This document shows, piece after piece, positions 1 to 5,728 of a stretch of DNA of 16,555 bases. Every line of letters begins with the position of its first letter. Position 1 is the stretch's first letter. The stretch is from assembly GCA_019658985.1 (NCBI GenBank), contig JAIFWS010000013.1:1-16555 (forward strand), in the 5' to 3' direction. The notes below the pieces were generated by a model that ran no database searches, was not told where the DNA came from, and saw only the letters and a program-made list of their open reading frames with translations. This DNA comes from Candidatus Parcubacteria bacterium. GTDB lineage: Bacteria; Patescibacteriota; Minisyncoccia; Minisyncoccales; Staskawiczbacteraceae. A program made the position numbers and the translations under genes.

Positions 1-1
1 G

Positions 2-682
2 AGGGCCTTTTTAGGCTACTTTGTGGCCAAAGACATAGTTTCATTGCCCCCGGACAAAATAGCTCTTCCCAAGGCCGATAAAAGCTCAAAAGCCATCAAA
101 TTCCTCACGGTAGAGCAGGTGGAGAAGCTCTTAAGTACCGTCCAACCCAAAGACAACGTCAGCATCCGGGACCGGGCGATCCTTGAGTCGTTTTTTTCCA
201 CCGGACTGCGAATCGCGGAACTCGTGTCGCTTAATACCGAACAGTTTGCCAATATAAAAGACAAAAAAGATTTTGAGTTATCCGTCATCGGCAAAGGCGG
301 CAATCCCCGCGCCGTTTACTTTTCCGAACGGGCTTTGGAATGGGTAAAAAAATATATGTCACTGCGCAACTCGTCTGAAAAGGCTTTGTTTATAAACTTC
401 CGGGATAAAGATGGCACCGGTGGCCGCCTGACTCCCCGATCCATTGAACGGATCGTCAAAAAATACGCCGTCCTAGCCGGCATTCCGGTCTTCACTACGC
501 CGCACACGTTGCGCCATTCCTACGCGACAGATTTATTAACTCAAGGAGTTGACTTAAGATCAATCCAAGAGTTCCTCGGCCACAAAAACATCGTCACCAC
601 CCAAATCTACACCCACGTCACCAACAAACGCCTGCGCGACATCCACCGCCAATTCCACAGCGGCAAGAATCTGAAAAGCTAA
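2..682 (+). CDS. Tyrosine recombinase, Xer-type, N-terminally truncated by the window edge
   Basis: DNA breakage-rejoining enzyme of the phage integrase (tyrosine recombinase) family; Xer members resolve chromosome dimers at dif. The frame is open from base 2 (reading RAFLGYFVAKDIVSLPPDKI), which matches the end of the Xer N-terminal SAM-like domain, so the GTG at 23 is probably internal and the true start lies upstream of the window. The catalytic domain is complete: first Arg in TGLRIAEL (codon 209-211), the Lys region GKGGNPR, the H-x-x-R box HTLRHSYATDLL, the second His in LGHKNIVTT, and the nucleophile Tyr in IYTHV (codon 608-610). The stop is at 680-682 and the first TGTCGCATAATA repeat starts 20 bases later. 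In single-Xer systems (XerH, XerS) the dif site often lies beside the gene. XerA/C/D cannot be told from a cassette or phage integrase by eye; AT/GC balance looks like the native genes. Confidence 0.9.
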   Translation, partial: RAFLGYFVAKDIVSLPPDKIALPKADKSSKAIKFLTVEQVEKLLSTVQPKDNVSIRDRAILESFFSTGLRIAELVSLNTEQFANIKDKKDFELSVIGKGGNPRAVYFSERALEWVKKYMSLRNSSEKALFINFRDKDGTGGRLTPRSIERIVKKYAVLAGIPVFTTPHTLRHSYATDLLTQGVDLRSIQEFLGHKNIVTTQIYTHVTNKRLRDIHRQFHSGKNLKS

Positions 683-701
683 TCGCCCACTCTCGGCGAT
701 C

Positions 702-718
702 TGTCGCATAATAAGATT
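702..718 (+). repeat. Direct repeat copy 1 (TGTCGCATAATAWAATT family)
   Basis: The sequence is TGTCGCATAATAAGATT. The first 12 bases are identical to copies at 1589, 1983 and 12388, and the first 11 to the copy at 2006, all in the same orientation. It lies 20 bases after the recombinase stop codon. TCGCATAA is shared with XerC-arm sequences of dif/pdif sites as I recall them (E. coli GGTGCGCATAA, pdif ATTTCGCATAA). No good second arm (TTATnnnAAAT-like) follows at the expected six-base spacing in this copy. Confidence 0.75.
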
Positions 719-725
719 CCGGCGT

Positions 726-778
726 AAAGAAAGAACCCGGCGACTGCTTGCATGTGATATGCTTGCAGTCCCGGGTTC
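726..778 (-). terminator. Rho-independent terminator of the 830-1207 gene
   Basis: Long hairpin: GAACCCGG at 733-740 pairs with CCGGGTTC at 771-778, and GACTGC at 742-747 pairs with GCAGTC at 765-770, with further GCAT/ATGC pairing in the loop. Read on the minus strand it is followed by TTCTTTCTTTACG. It lies about 50 bases past the stop codon of the minus-strand gene. Confidence 0.75.
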
Positions 779-829
779 GTGACCAGTTAGAGAGTCTGGC
801 GCTCTATGAATCTTGGCGGACAAAGTTCG

Positions 830-1207
830 CTATCCCGCGTTGAAAACGTAGGTGTAGACCGTCGTGCCTGGCGGCCGCTCCATGCTCGGAGAGCACTTCC
901 GCCGCAAGATCAACGGCTCCAGGACGGTCAGGACGGGCTTCTCATTGTCCAGCTGGTGCCCGACCCACAGCTCCTCGGTTTTCTCGTCCAGGAACAGCTC
1001 CTTGATCCGGGGGGTTGCTTCCTCGATCGAAGCGAAGTAGGCCGTGTCTTCGACGAAGTAAAATCCTTTTCCGCTTTCATCGGCCACCGCTCTTCGGACG
1101 ACGACCTTGTTGAGGCCCGCCAGCTCACTGTGCATCTTCTGATGCACCCCTCGACTGTTCGTGTCGATCAGCCTCAGACCCACCATGTGCTTGTACTTGC
1201 GCTCCAC
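830..1207 (-). CDS. Conserved-looking hypothetical protein, 125 aa, GC-rich cassette gene
   Basis: Unrecognised soluble protein, no signal peptide or membrane segment. It looks like a compact alpha/beta domain: repeated beta stretches (KVVVRRAVAD, GFYFVEDTAYF, EELWVGHQL) and acidic helices, ending in a proline/basic tail and TTVYTYVFNAG. The start is GTG at 1205-1207, chosen because AGGAGAG lies five bases upstream; the in-frame ATG eight codons later (MVGLRL) has no such site. An extended -10 promoter lies at 1262-1290 and a strong terminator at 726-778, so it is a complete one-gene transcription unit. Its base composition and codons are visibly more GC-rich than uppS, pyrG or mraY in this window, which suggests transfer. 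It lies between direct-repeat copies 1 and 2. Confidence 0.75.
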   Translation of the reverse strand: MERKYKHMVGLRLIDTNSRGVHQKMHSELAGLNKVVVRRAVADESGKGFYFVEDTAYFASIEEATPRIKELFLDEKTEELWVGHQLDNEKPVLTVLEPLILRRKCSPSMERPPGTTVYTYVFNAG

Positions 1208-1261
1208 AGAATCTCTCCTGCTGGGGTGTGGGGCCGGAAGCCCCTTGTGGTAGATGATTCA

Positions 1262-1290
1262 TTACTAACATATTTAATACTATTTGTCAA
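1262..1290 (-). promoter_or_regulatory. Promoter of the 830-1207 gene
   Basis: On the minus strand: -35 TTGACA (1285-1290), 17-base AT-rich spacer, -10 TAGTAA (1262-1267) preceded by TGT, i.e. an extended -10. It lies in the divergent gap and its -35 box is only five bases from the ATG of the plus-strand YdeI-like gene. Confidence 0.7.
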
Positions 1291-1295
1291 TATCT

Positions 1296-1550
1296 ATGAC
1301 TAACCGAAAAATTGCCACTGGTGTGGCTCATGAAATCCCGCTAGACCTGAAAAAGACCCTTCTCGCTTCCCCACCGGCGCTGGCAGCGTGGGAAGATATT
1401 ACGCCGCTGGCGCGTAACGAGTGGATCTGTTGGGTTATCTCGGTTAAAAAACCGGAAACTAGGCATCAACACGTCGCAAGAACACGCGACGAACTCATCG
1501 AAGGCATGCGCCGCCCGTGTTGCTGGACCGGCTGTCCCCATCGCAAATAA
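1296..1550 (+). CDS. YdeI/OmpD-associated-like mini-protein, 84 aa
   Basis: Resembles the C-terminal helical domain of the YdeI/OmpD-associated family, whose members have a domain of the type DL-x-x-x-L...P.A...W..LTP..RNEWI.W(V/I)..AK.PETR..R....(D/E)L..G. Here the matching stretches are LKKTLLASPPALAAW, ITPLARNEWICWVIS, KKPETR and TRDELIEGMRRPCCW, ending CCWTGCPHRK. The N-terminal half of longer family members is absent, so this is a stand-alone domain; it looks intact, not frameshifted. ATG at 1296 is chosen over an in-frame TTG at 1284, which lies inside the opposing -35 box. No Shine-Dalgarno sequence is visible. YdeI proteins have been linked to peptide or bacteriocin resistance, but the biochemical role is unknown. 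It shares the repeat 1 to repeat 2 interval with a divergent unknown gene. Confidence 0.8.
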   Translation: MTNRKIATGVAHEIPLDLKKTLLASPPALAAWEDITPLARNEWICWVISVKKPETRHQHVARTRDELIEGMRRPCCWTGCPHRK

Positions 1551-1577
1551 AAAGAGGACTTCTATCCCCTGCTTTTT
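1549..1577. terminator. Weak possible terminator after the YdeI-like gene
   Basis: AAAAAG (1549-1554) pairs with CTTTTT (1572-1577), extended by AGG/CCT across a one-base bulge, with a 10-base loop. It overlaps the stop codon. The stem is weak and mostly A/T. Confidence 0.35.
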
Positions 1578-1588
1578 AAATTTCCATC

Positions 1589-1605
1589 TGTCGCATAATA
1601 AAATG
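1589..1605 (+). repeat. Direct repeat copy 2 (TGTCGCATAATAWAATT family)
   Basis: The sequence is TGTCGCATAATAAAATG, the same 12-base core and orientation as copy 1. It sits between the 3' ends of the YdeI-like gene and the 1648-1902 gene, next to the latter's terminator. Confidence 0.75.
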
Positions 1606-1633
1606 AAGAGGCCGACGACTTGTGTCGTCGGCC
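1601..1633 (-). terminator. Terminator of the 1648-1902 gene
   Basis: Perfect 10-bp stem GGCCGACGAC (1610-1619) / GTCGTCGGCC (1624-1633) with a TTGT loop. On the minus strand it is followed by TCTTCATTTTATT, which runs into direct-repeat copy 2. It lies 14 bases after the stop codon. Confidence 0.8.
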
Positions 1634-1647
1634 GGCGAACCGGTGAC

Positions 1648-1902
1648 TTATTCGTCAACAACGATAACGCGCACCGGAATGATCTTGGCGAGCGCCAGAA
1701 CCCAATCCCTGAAGTGAGGGTCGTTCTCCTTCTTTTTGACTACGCGGATGACGATTGCGCCGGGGCCCACGGGGTCTTCGAGAAGGTTTATCTTGACCCC
1801 CTCAAACTGATCTGGTTGCGCCGCCAGAGCCACCGCGATCGCAATCCTTGCCACCCATTCCATTACCTTCCCCTCAAGCTCTCTTGGTCTCTCGTCGGTC
1901 AT
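1648..1902 (-). CDS. Hypothetical protein, 84 aa, GC-rich cassette gene
   Basis: Unrecognised small protein. The N-terminal half is a long amphipathic, alanine-rich helix (EGKVMEWVARIAIAVALAAQ), followed by beta stretches VKINLLE, AIVIRVVKKKEN and a final VRVIVVDE. It lacks a clear signal peptide or membrane segment. The ATG start is supported by GGAGG six bases upstream. A possible promoter (1946-1974) and a strong terminator (1601-1633) make it a complete single-gene unit. It is GC-rich like the 830 and 2597 genes and unlike the core genes, which suggests recent import. It is bracketed by direct-repeat copies 2 and 3. No toxin or antitoxin motif is recognised. Confidence 0.7.
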   Translation of the reverse strand: MTDERPRELEGKVMEWVARIAIAVALAAQPDQFEGVKINLLEDPVGPGAIVIRVVKKKENDPHFRDWVLALAKIIPVRVIVVDE

Positions 1903-1945
1903 GTCAGACCTCCAAGGGCGAGTGTCACCACTGATACTAATTACT

Positions 1946-1974
1946 ATGCTACTCTCCTCCCCTGCACCTGTCTA
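1946..1974 (-). promoter_or_regulatory. Possible promoter of the 1648-1902 gene
   Basis: On the minus strand, TAGACA (1969-1974), a 17-base purine-rich spacer, then TAGCAT (1946-1951). The match is only fair, and a nearby TAGTAAT is an alternative -10. It would give a leader of roughly 35-40 bases containing the Shine-Dalgarno sequence. Confidence 0.4.
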
Positions 1975-1982
1975 CATGATTC

Positions 1983-2028
1983 TGTCGCATAATATAATTA
2001 TCTATTGTCGCATAATCAAATTACTGAT
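1983..2028 (+). repeat. Direct repeat copies 3 and 4 as a 23-bp tandem pair
   Basis: Two head-to-tail 23-base units (1983-2005 and 2006-2028). Both start TGTCGCATAAT and match at 18 of 23 positions. The second unit supplies the -35 box and spacer of the promoter of the LAGLIDADG gene at 2040. The unit starting 1983 is followed, five bases after TGTCGCATAA, by TTATCTATTGT, the nearest thing in this set to a dif second arm. Confidence 0.75.
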
Positions 2029-2033
2029 ATAAT
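2005..2033 (+). promoter_or_regulatory. Promoter of the LAGLIDADG gene, predicted leaderless start
   Basis: -35 TTGTCG (2005-2010), 17-base spacer, -10 TATAAT (2028-2033) with an extended TGA. Only six bases (ATTTTT) separate the -10 box from the ATG at 2040, so transcription should start at or next to the start codon. Confidence 0.75.
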
Positions 2034-2039
2034 ATTTTT

Positions 2040-2531
2040 ATGCCAAAGGAAAAATTCGACATTATTAATGTAGCAAGCAGTGACGGGTGTTTTGATTTAC
2101 AGTTCCGGCGCGATACGCGGCACGAAAGGACCGGCTCCCCCACTTACTACCGGTGGAAGATACAATTTATTATTACGATGCCAAAAGAACAGACCGCTGT
2201 ATTAAAAAAGGCCAAACAAATGATTGGCTCGGGCGCGATTTCCCTGGCAAAAAACCAAGCGCGCTATTCCGTGCAAAAACTGGAAGACTTGGCTGAGGTT
2301 GTCATTCCGTTTTTTAAGAAAAATACATTGACCGGAGACAAAAAGCGCTGTTTTGATATCTGGCAAAAGGCGGTGGCGATTGTACATCAAAATAAAGGCA
2401 AGAAAATTAACGACTGGAAGAAAAATGATCTCCTGCAATTAATCGAAATCCATAAATCTCTGGCAAAGTATAAAACCAAACCCAAAAAACAAAAGTGGAT
2501 TGAGATGGCAAAAACTCTTTCCAAAGCATAA
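2040..2531 (+). CDS. LAGLIDADG-type homing endonuclease-like protein, 163 aa
   Basis: Single-motif LAGLIDADG family member, inferred from pattern. A degenerate motif helix (FDIINVASSDG, residues 6-16) ends in the family's SDG/ADG turn and keeps the catalytic acidic residue (D15). It is followed by CFDLQFRRD (first beta strand), RWKIQFIITMPKEQTAVLKKAK, a GSGAISLAKN.ARYSVQ hairpin and LAEVVIPFFKKNTLTGDKK, the usual order in free-standing LAGLIDADG proteins. The lysine-rich tail is less typical. Active enzymes of this size work as homodimers that cut long DNA sites. It is not inside an intron or intein here; it is a free-standing gene next to the direct repeats, with an extended -10 promoter that leaves essentially no leader. 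It could instead act as a DNA-binding regulator. Confidence 0.75.
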   Translation: MPKEKFDIINVASSDGCFDLQFRRDTRHERTGSPTYYRWKIQFIITMPKEQTAVLKKAKQMIGSGAISLAKNQARYSVQKLEDLAEVVIPFFKKNTLTGDKKRCFDIWQKAVAIVHQNKGKKINDWKKNDLLQLIEIHKSLAKYKTKPKKQKWIEMAKTLSKA

Positions 2532-2535
2532 AAAA

Positions 2536-2580
2536 GATAAAAAAACGGCCCCTCCACGAATGTGAGAGGGGTCTTTGTGT
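2536..2580 (-). terminator. Terminator shared by the converging 2040 and 2597 genes
   Basis: GGCCCCTC (2547-2554) pairs with GAGGGGTC (2566-2573), one G-U pair, with inner CAC/GTG pairing in the loop. On the minus strand it is followed by GTTTTTTTATCTTTTTT, a strong tract for the 2597 gene. On the plus strand the tract (TTTGTGTT) is weaker. Confidence 0.8.
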
Positions 2581-2596
2581 TACTGCTCGGATCTTG

Positions 2597-4558
2597 TCAT
2601 CCGAAGACTTCGGACCCGATGATCGACACCGAGTTGGACGGGAATCCGAGGATCAAGTTCCCCAGTTCGGCACCTTCCGCTCCCCTTCCGGCCAGATCAG
2701 TCCAGCGGAAGGAACCCGGCGAACCGAGCTTGGTAGAGACGGAATCCCAGGGCGAGGCACCAGCCAGCGAACTGACCTCAACCTCGACGTCGGAGATGAA
2801 CGCCTGACCGGCGGGAATCACATACCCACCGGTGAAGGTCAGCACGGCGCTAACCTGCGACGTTCCGTTGCCGGTGATGTTGCTGACCAGGATGTGCCCG
2901 ATGATAGCGCCCGTCAGATCCCTCAATACCAATTTGGTCTGGGGATTGATGTGCGTACCGGCTGCGTTACCGGTGAACACCAGGGGGACTTGGTCGATTT
3001 TGATGTTGCCCTGCTGGTCGGCGAAGATGGCCAGCCGTGCCACGCGCACGGTACCGAAAGTGAGGCCGGGCAGGACAGAGCCCGGAGTGCTGCCGGGCAA
3101 GACGATGAAAATCGAAGGCCTGGAACCCACCAGCGTCATAGCCGGAGCCATGACCGGCGGGTTGAGCGTCAGGGTCTGGGTGGTCCCGCCAGTCACGTAC
3201 TTCACGTACGACAGACCGATGGCCGCCCGGGTTCCCGAGCGAAGACCACGGTCGCCCACGAGAGCGTACGACACGTACGCATCCAGATTCCGCCCGGCGC
3301 CGCCGTTGGGAACCGTCAGGTTCAAGCCGTGGAAGAAAGCCACGCCATTGACCGGACTGGAGGTAACATTACCAATCTGAATTGCCGACACCGCGAGAGG
3401 GTCGCCGACAACCCGGAATTCCAATTCCGTGATGGTGACCGATCCGTTGACAGCCGGGAAGTTGAACGTTGCCCGCGAGGCGTTATTGGCGCCTCCGGCA
3501 GATGGGATGTACTGGCCCGGCGTCGAAGCCGAGGCCACGAGCGTCGGCGGATTCAGGCGGCCAACCTGAAAGGTGACCGTCTGGCCGACCGCCGGCGCAG
3601 TGGTAGCTATGATGCCGTCGGCCGCATTGGCGTAGGCGACCCTCAGCGAGCTGACCACGTTTACGTTGACCTGGGTGCCAGTGTTGGCGAACACGTCAAC
3701 GACGAGATTCGCTCCCGGCGCCAGGACATTGTTCACCGGGAAGGTGTTCAATGGCCCGGGCTGGATGGGAATCATCGCCCCAGGGACCGACAGGCGCAGA
3801 CCCGACAAGCCGTAAAGACTTGCCGTTCCCGTGAGGCCGACCGTGAGGTCGGTGATCCTCAGCGACCGGGAAGTGCTGGGGTTCTGCACTACGTAGGACC
3901 CGATCTTCACACCCAAGCTGTTGGGCAGGACGGTCTGGTCGCCGTAGCTGGTGTTTTTGGAAACGACCAGCGGCGGCAGAACCGGCGTCTGTTGTAGCCT
4001 GTGCAGCGTGGGCGGCAAGCCCACCCGCTGGATGTTCCCCTGAGGGAGAGGAGCGCCTTGGATGCCGATGAAGTCGGCACGAGCCAACTCCAAGCCGATC
4101 CGGGAGCCCGTAAAGAATCCCTTGAAGTCGGCTACGACCTGCAAATGCAGGTATTGGGACGGGCGGACCCAGGTGGGCCGCAGAGCGGTGAAGGCCAGTA
4201 CGTCGGTCTGGGCGTTGGGCTGTACGGAACCGATCACCGTCTCGCAGCCGTTGGCCAGGTTCAGATCCAGGTCGGCCATCAGTCTCGAGCTCTCGAGGTT
4301 CCAGCTCAGCGGCTCGCCGCCTTCGGCGGCAATGAACAGGAAATTCTTGGGCTGGAGGTGCTCGTGACTCAGGGAGCTGACGACCAGGTTTGCCACCACC
4401 TGATTGGTAGCGCCCGGTGAAATGTTCAACGGGTTAGCGGACTGGTTGAAAACCTGGGCGATGGGCGCCCCATGGACGCGAGGCGGCGACGCGATGCCAC
4501 CAGCCAACAGTTCCCGACTCTCCAGACTCTCGAGACGCAACGTACGACGGTTCTTCAT
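2597..4558 (-). CDS. Large GC-rich surface protein with LEPR-XLL-like N-terminus, 653 aa
   Basis: Probable exported surface protein of unknown function. The N-terminus reads MKNRRTLRLESLESRELLAG; LESRELLAG fits the LExRxLLAG (LEPR-XLL) motif known mainly from large secreted planctomycete proteins. The rest is Ser/Thr/Gly/Val-rich and almost free of Cys and Lys, with alternating beta stretches suggesting four or more beta-sandwich modules (e.g. ANLVVSSLSH, LRITDLTVGLTG, VTITELEFRVVG, VRVARLAIFADQ). No catalytic motif or C-terminal anchor was recognised. ATG at 4556-4558 is chosen because GGGAGAG lies four bases upstream; a longer in-frame extension to 4642 runs back into the promoter region. 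GC content and codon choice differ strongly from flanking uppS. A distal promoter (4638-4667) and strong terminator make it a self-contained unit. Confidence 0.8.
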   Translation of the reverse strand: MKNRRTLRLESLESRELLAGGIASPPRVHGAPIAQVFNQSANPLNISPGATNQVVANLVVSSLSHEHLQPKNFLFIAAEGGEPLSWNLESSRLMADLDLNLANGCETVIGSVQPNAQTDVLAFTALRPTWVRPSQYLHLQVVADFKGFFTGSRIGLELARADFIGIQGAPLPQGNIQRVGLPPTLHRLQQTPVLPPLVVSKNTSYGDQTVLPNSLGVKIGSYVVQNPSTSRSLRITDLTVGLTGTASLYGLSGLRLSVPGAMIPIQPGPLNTFPVNNVLAPGANLVVDVFANTGTQVNVNVVSSLRVAYANAADGIIATTAPAVGQTVTFQVGRLNPPTLVASASTPGQYIPSAGGANNASRATFNFPAVNGSVTITELEFRVVGDPLAVSAIQIGNVTSSPVNGVAFFHGLNLTVPNGGAGRNLDAYVSYALVGDRGLRSGTRAAIGLSYVKYVTGGTTQTLTLNPPVMAPAMTLVGSRPSIFIVLPGSTPGSVLPGLTFGTVRVARLAIFADQQGNIKIDQVPLVFTGNAAGTHINPQTKLVLRDLTGAIIGHILVSNITGNGTSQVSAVLTFTGGYVIPAGQAFISDVEVEVSSLAGASPWDSVSTKLGSPGSFRWTDLAGRGAEGAELGNLILGFPSNSVSIIGSEVFG

Positions 4559-4637
4559 GTTTCTCTCCCGCTTCTTGGACCTACTGCGAAAAAACCCCCT
4601 ATTATGGGTGTACTCTTTCATCAGAAAGAATGTTGCT

Positions 4638-4667
4638 ACCATAGCATAAATTATGATAAATTGTCAA
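4638..4667 (-). promoter_or_regulatory. Promoter of the 653-aa surface protein gene, overlapping the uppS 3' end
   Basis: On the minus strand: -35 TTGACA (4662-4667), 18-base AT-rich spacer, extended -10 TGC-TATGGT (hexamer 4638-4643). The -35 box overlaps the uppS stop codon. It predicts a leader of about 70 bases ending in a good Shine-Dalgarno sequence. Confidence 0.6.
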
Positions 4668-5353
4668 GAGCCGAATCTACGCTGGCGGCGGTCAAATTCC
4701 GCCATCGCGACGTTAAAATCTTCTTCGCTAAAATCCGGCCAAAGTTTTGGCGAGAAGTATAGCTCGGCGTAGGCCGCCTGCCACAAAACAAAGTTTGAAA
4801 GCCGCATTTCACCGCCGGCGCGGATAATCAAATCCGGCATATCAAGGCCTGCTGTAGACAGGTAGCCGGCGAACATATCTTCATCAATATTTTCAACCGG
4901 GACTTTCTCTTCAATCATCTTTTTTACCGCCTGTAAAATATCCCATTTTCCGCCATAGCTTATCGCCAGGTTCAAGAAAAGCTTGTCGTTATTTTTGGTA
5001 AACGATTCGATATCTTCAACAGCTTTTTGCAGAGATTTTGGCAGGCGTTCCCGCTGGCCGATCACCCGCACCCGCACCTCTTTTTCAGCCCATTCCTTAT
5101 CATTCCGGAACTCAATAAGAGCATCCTCCAGGAGCCTCATCAGGTAGGCTACTTCTTCAGGGGAACGGTTCCAATTTTCCGTGGAAAAGCCGAACGCCGT
5201 CAGGGTTTTCACTCCGCTTTTCTCGCACCAATAGCAAAGCGCTTTGAGCTTTTCATACCCCATTTTATGGCCCTCCAGGCTGGCTAATCCATTCGCTTTA
5301 GCCCATCGGCGGTTGCCGTCCGGGAATAATACGATGTGGCGCGGTATATTCAT
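4664..5353 (-). CDS. uppS: Undecaprenyl diphosphate synthase (isoprenyl transferase), 229 aa
   Basis: Cis-prenyltransferase that condenses isopentenyl diphosphate onto farnesyl diphosphate to make the C55 lipid carrier for peptidoglycan precursors. Family signatures: PDGNRRWA (catalytic Asp12), LTAFGFSTENWNRSPEEV (residues 51-68), and PDLIIRAGGEMRLSNFVLWQ with the diphosphate-binding Arg178 and Arg184, then AYAELYFSPKLWPDF with Glu197. The length is slightly below the E. coli enzyme. ATG at 5351-5353 is chosen; it has GGTGGG about nine bases upstream. An in-frame TTG at 5386 would add 11 residues. The product supplies the lipid used by MraY, encoded further right. It is divergent from rpmA. 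No separate terminator is clear, so transcription may run into the 653-aa gene. Confidence 0.95.
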   Translation of the reverse strand: MNIPRHIVLFPDGNRRWAKANGLASLEGHKMGYEKLKALCYWCEKSGVKTLTAFGFSTENWNRSPEEVAYLMRLLEDALIEFRNDKEWAEKEVRVRVIGQRERLPKSLQKAVEDIESFTKNNDKLFLNLAISYGGKWDILQAVKKMIEEKVPVENIDEDMFAGYLSTAGLDMPDLIIRAGGEMRLSNFVLWQAAYAELYFSPKLWPDFSEEDFNVAMAEFDRRQRRFGS

Positions 5354-5429
5354 ATTTTTAATCCCACCATGGGCGGGTTTTGACAAATTACGGTATTTTT
5401 GCTAATATTTCGATATATAAACTTAAGCT

Positions 5430-5441
5430 TATAACACTACT
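5430..5441 (+). promoter_or_regulatory. -10 box of rpmA, predicted leaderless start
   Basis: TATAAC (5430-5435) lies exactly six bases before the ATG at 5442, and no Shine-Dalgarno sequence is present. The -35 region (around TTTCGA) is poor. The spacing is the same as at the 2040 gene and at pyrG. Confidence 0.5.
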
Positions 5442-5720
5442 ATGTCAACAAGTAAATCCTCAGGTTCGTCCAGATTAGGCAGGGATTCGGCCGCGCAGAG
5501 ACTTGGAATCAAGATGTATGCCGGAGAATTAGTCAAAATTGGAATGATTATCGTGCGCCAAAGGGGTACCCGATATCTGCCAGGAAAAAATGTGAAAAGG
5601 GGTTCGGATGATACTCTCTACGCTATGTCCGAAGGCAAGGTTCGCTTTGCCACAAAATTGAAGAAATTATTCAATGGTTCTCAGCGGATGGTAAAGGTAG
5701 TCAGCGTCGATAAGAAATAG
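5442..5720 (+). CDS. rpmA: Large ribosomal subunit protein bL27, 92 aa
   Basis: L27 helps position tRNAs near the peptidyl transferase centre of the 50S subunit. The core is clear: SSRLGRDSAAQRLGIKMYAGE (typical STRNGRDSxxKRLGVKxxGGE), then IIVRQRGTRYLPGKNVKRGSDDTLYAMSEGKVRF, matching IlVRQRGTkfhPGxNVgrGkDhTLFAlxdGxVkF. The N-terminal tail is STSKSSGS instead of the usual AHKKAGGS, so the paired lysines are lost. The gene stands alone on the plus strand between divergent uppS and convergent pyrG and is not beside rplU here. It has no Shine-Dalgarno sequence and a -10 box six bases from ATG. It shares a hairpin terminator with pyrG. Confidence 0.95.
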   Translation: MSTSKSSGSSRLGRDSAAQRLGIKMYAGELVKIGMIIVRQRGTRYLPGKNVKRGSDDTLYAMSEGKVRFATKLKKLFNGSQRMVKVVSVDKK

Positions 5721-5728
5721 CAAACAAT

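Noticed and set aside
702..718. The TGTCGCATAATA repeat as a promoter -10 element (CATAAT)
   Set aside because: There is no matching -35 box 16-18 bases upstream in copies 1 and 2, and no plus-strand gene starts after them. Only copy 4 overlaps a true promoter.
733..790. tRNA-like GGGTTCGTG stretch
   Set aside because: It resembles a T-loop, but no acceptor, anticodon or D arm fits; the bases belong to the long terminator hairpin.
806..1303. 165-residue plus-strand open frame
   Set aside because: It is antisense to the 830-1207 gene, which has a Shine-Dalgarno sequence, promoter and terminator; this frame has none and starts inside the opposing 3' region.
1603..1992. 129-residue plus-strand open frame
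   Set aside because: It is antisense to the 1648-1902 gene, begins at the terminator hairpin and shows no translation signal.
702..2028. Repeats as a CRISPR array or integron attC sites
   Set aside because: Spacing is irregular (887, 394, 23 bases) with genes between, so it is not CRISPR; the GTTRRRY core and folded attC arms are absent.
2594..3997. 467-residue open frame on the plus strand
   Set aside because: It is antisense to the GC-rich 653-aa gene. Its product is Arg/His/Gly/Asp-rich with low complexity typical of an antisense frame, and it has no ribosome site or promoter.
4585..4615. Short terminator-like CCC-loop-GGG plus six T in the leader of the 653-aa gene
   Set aside because: The stem is only three to four base pairs, too weak to call an attenuator or a uppS terminator.
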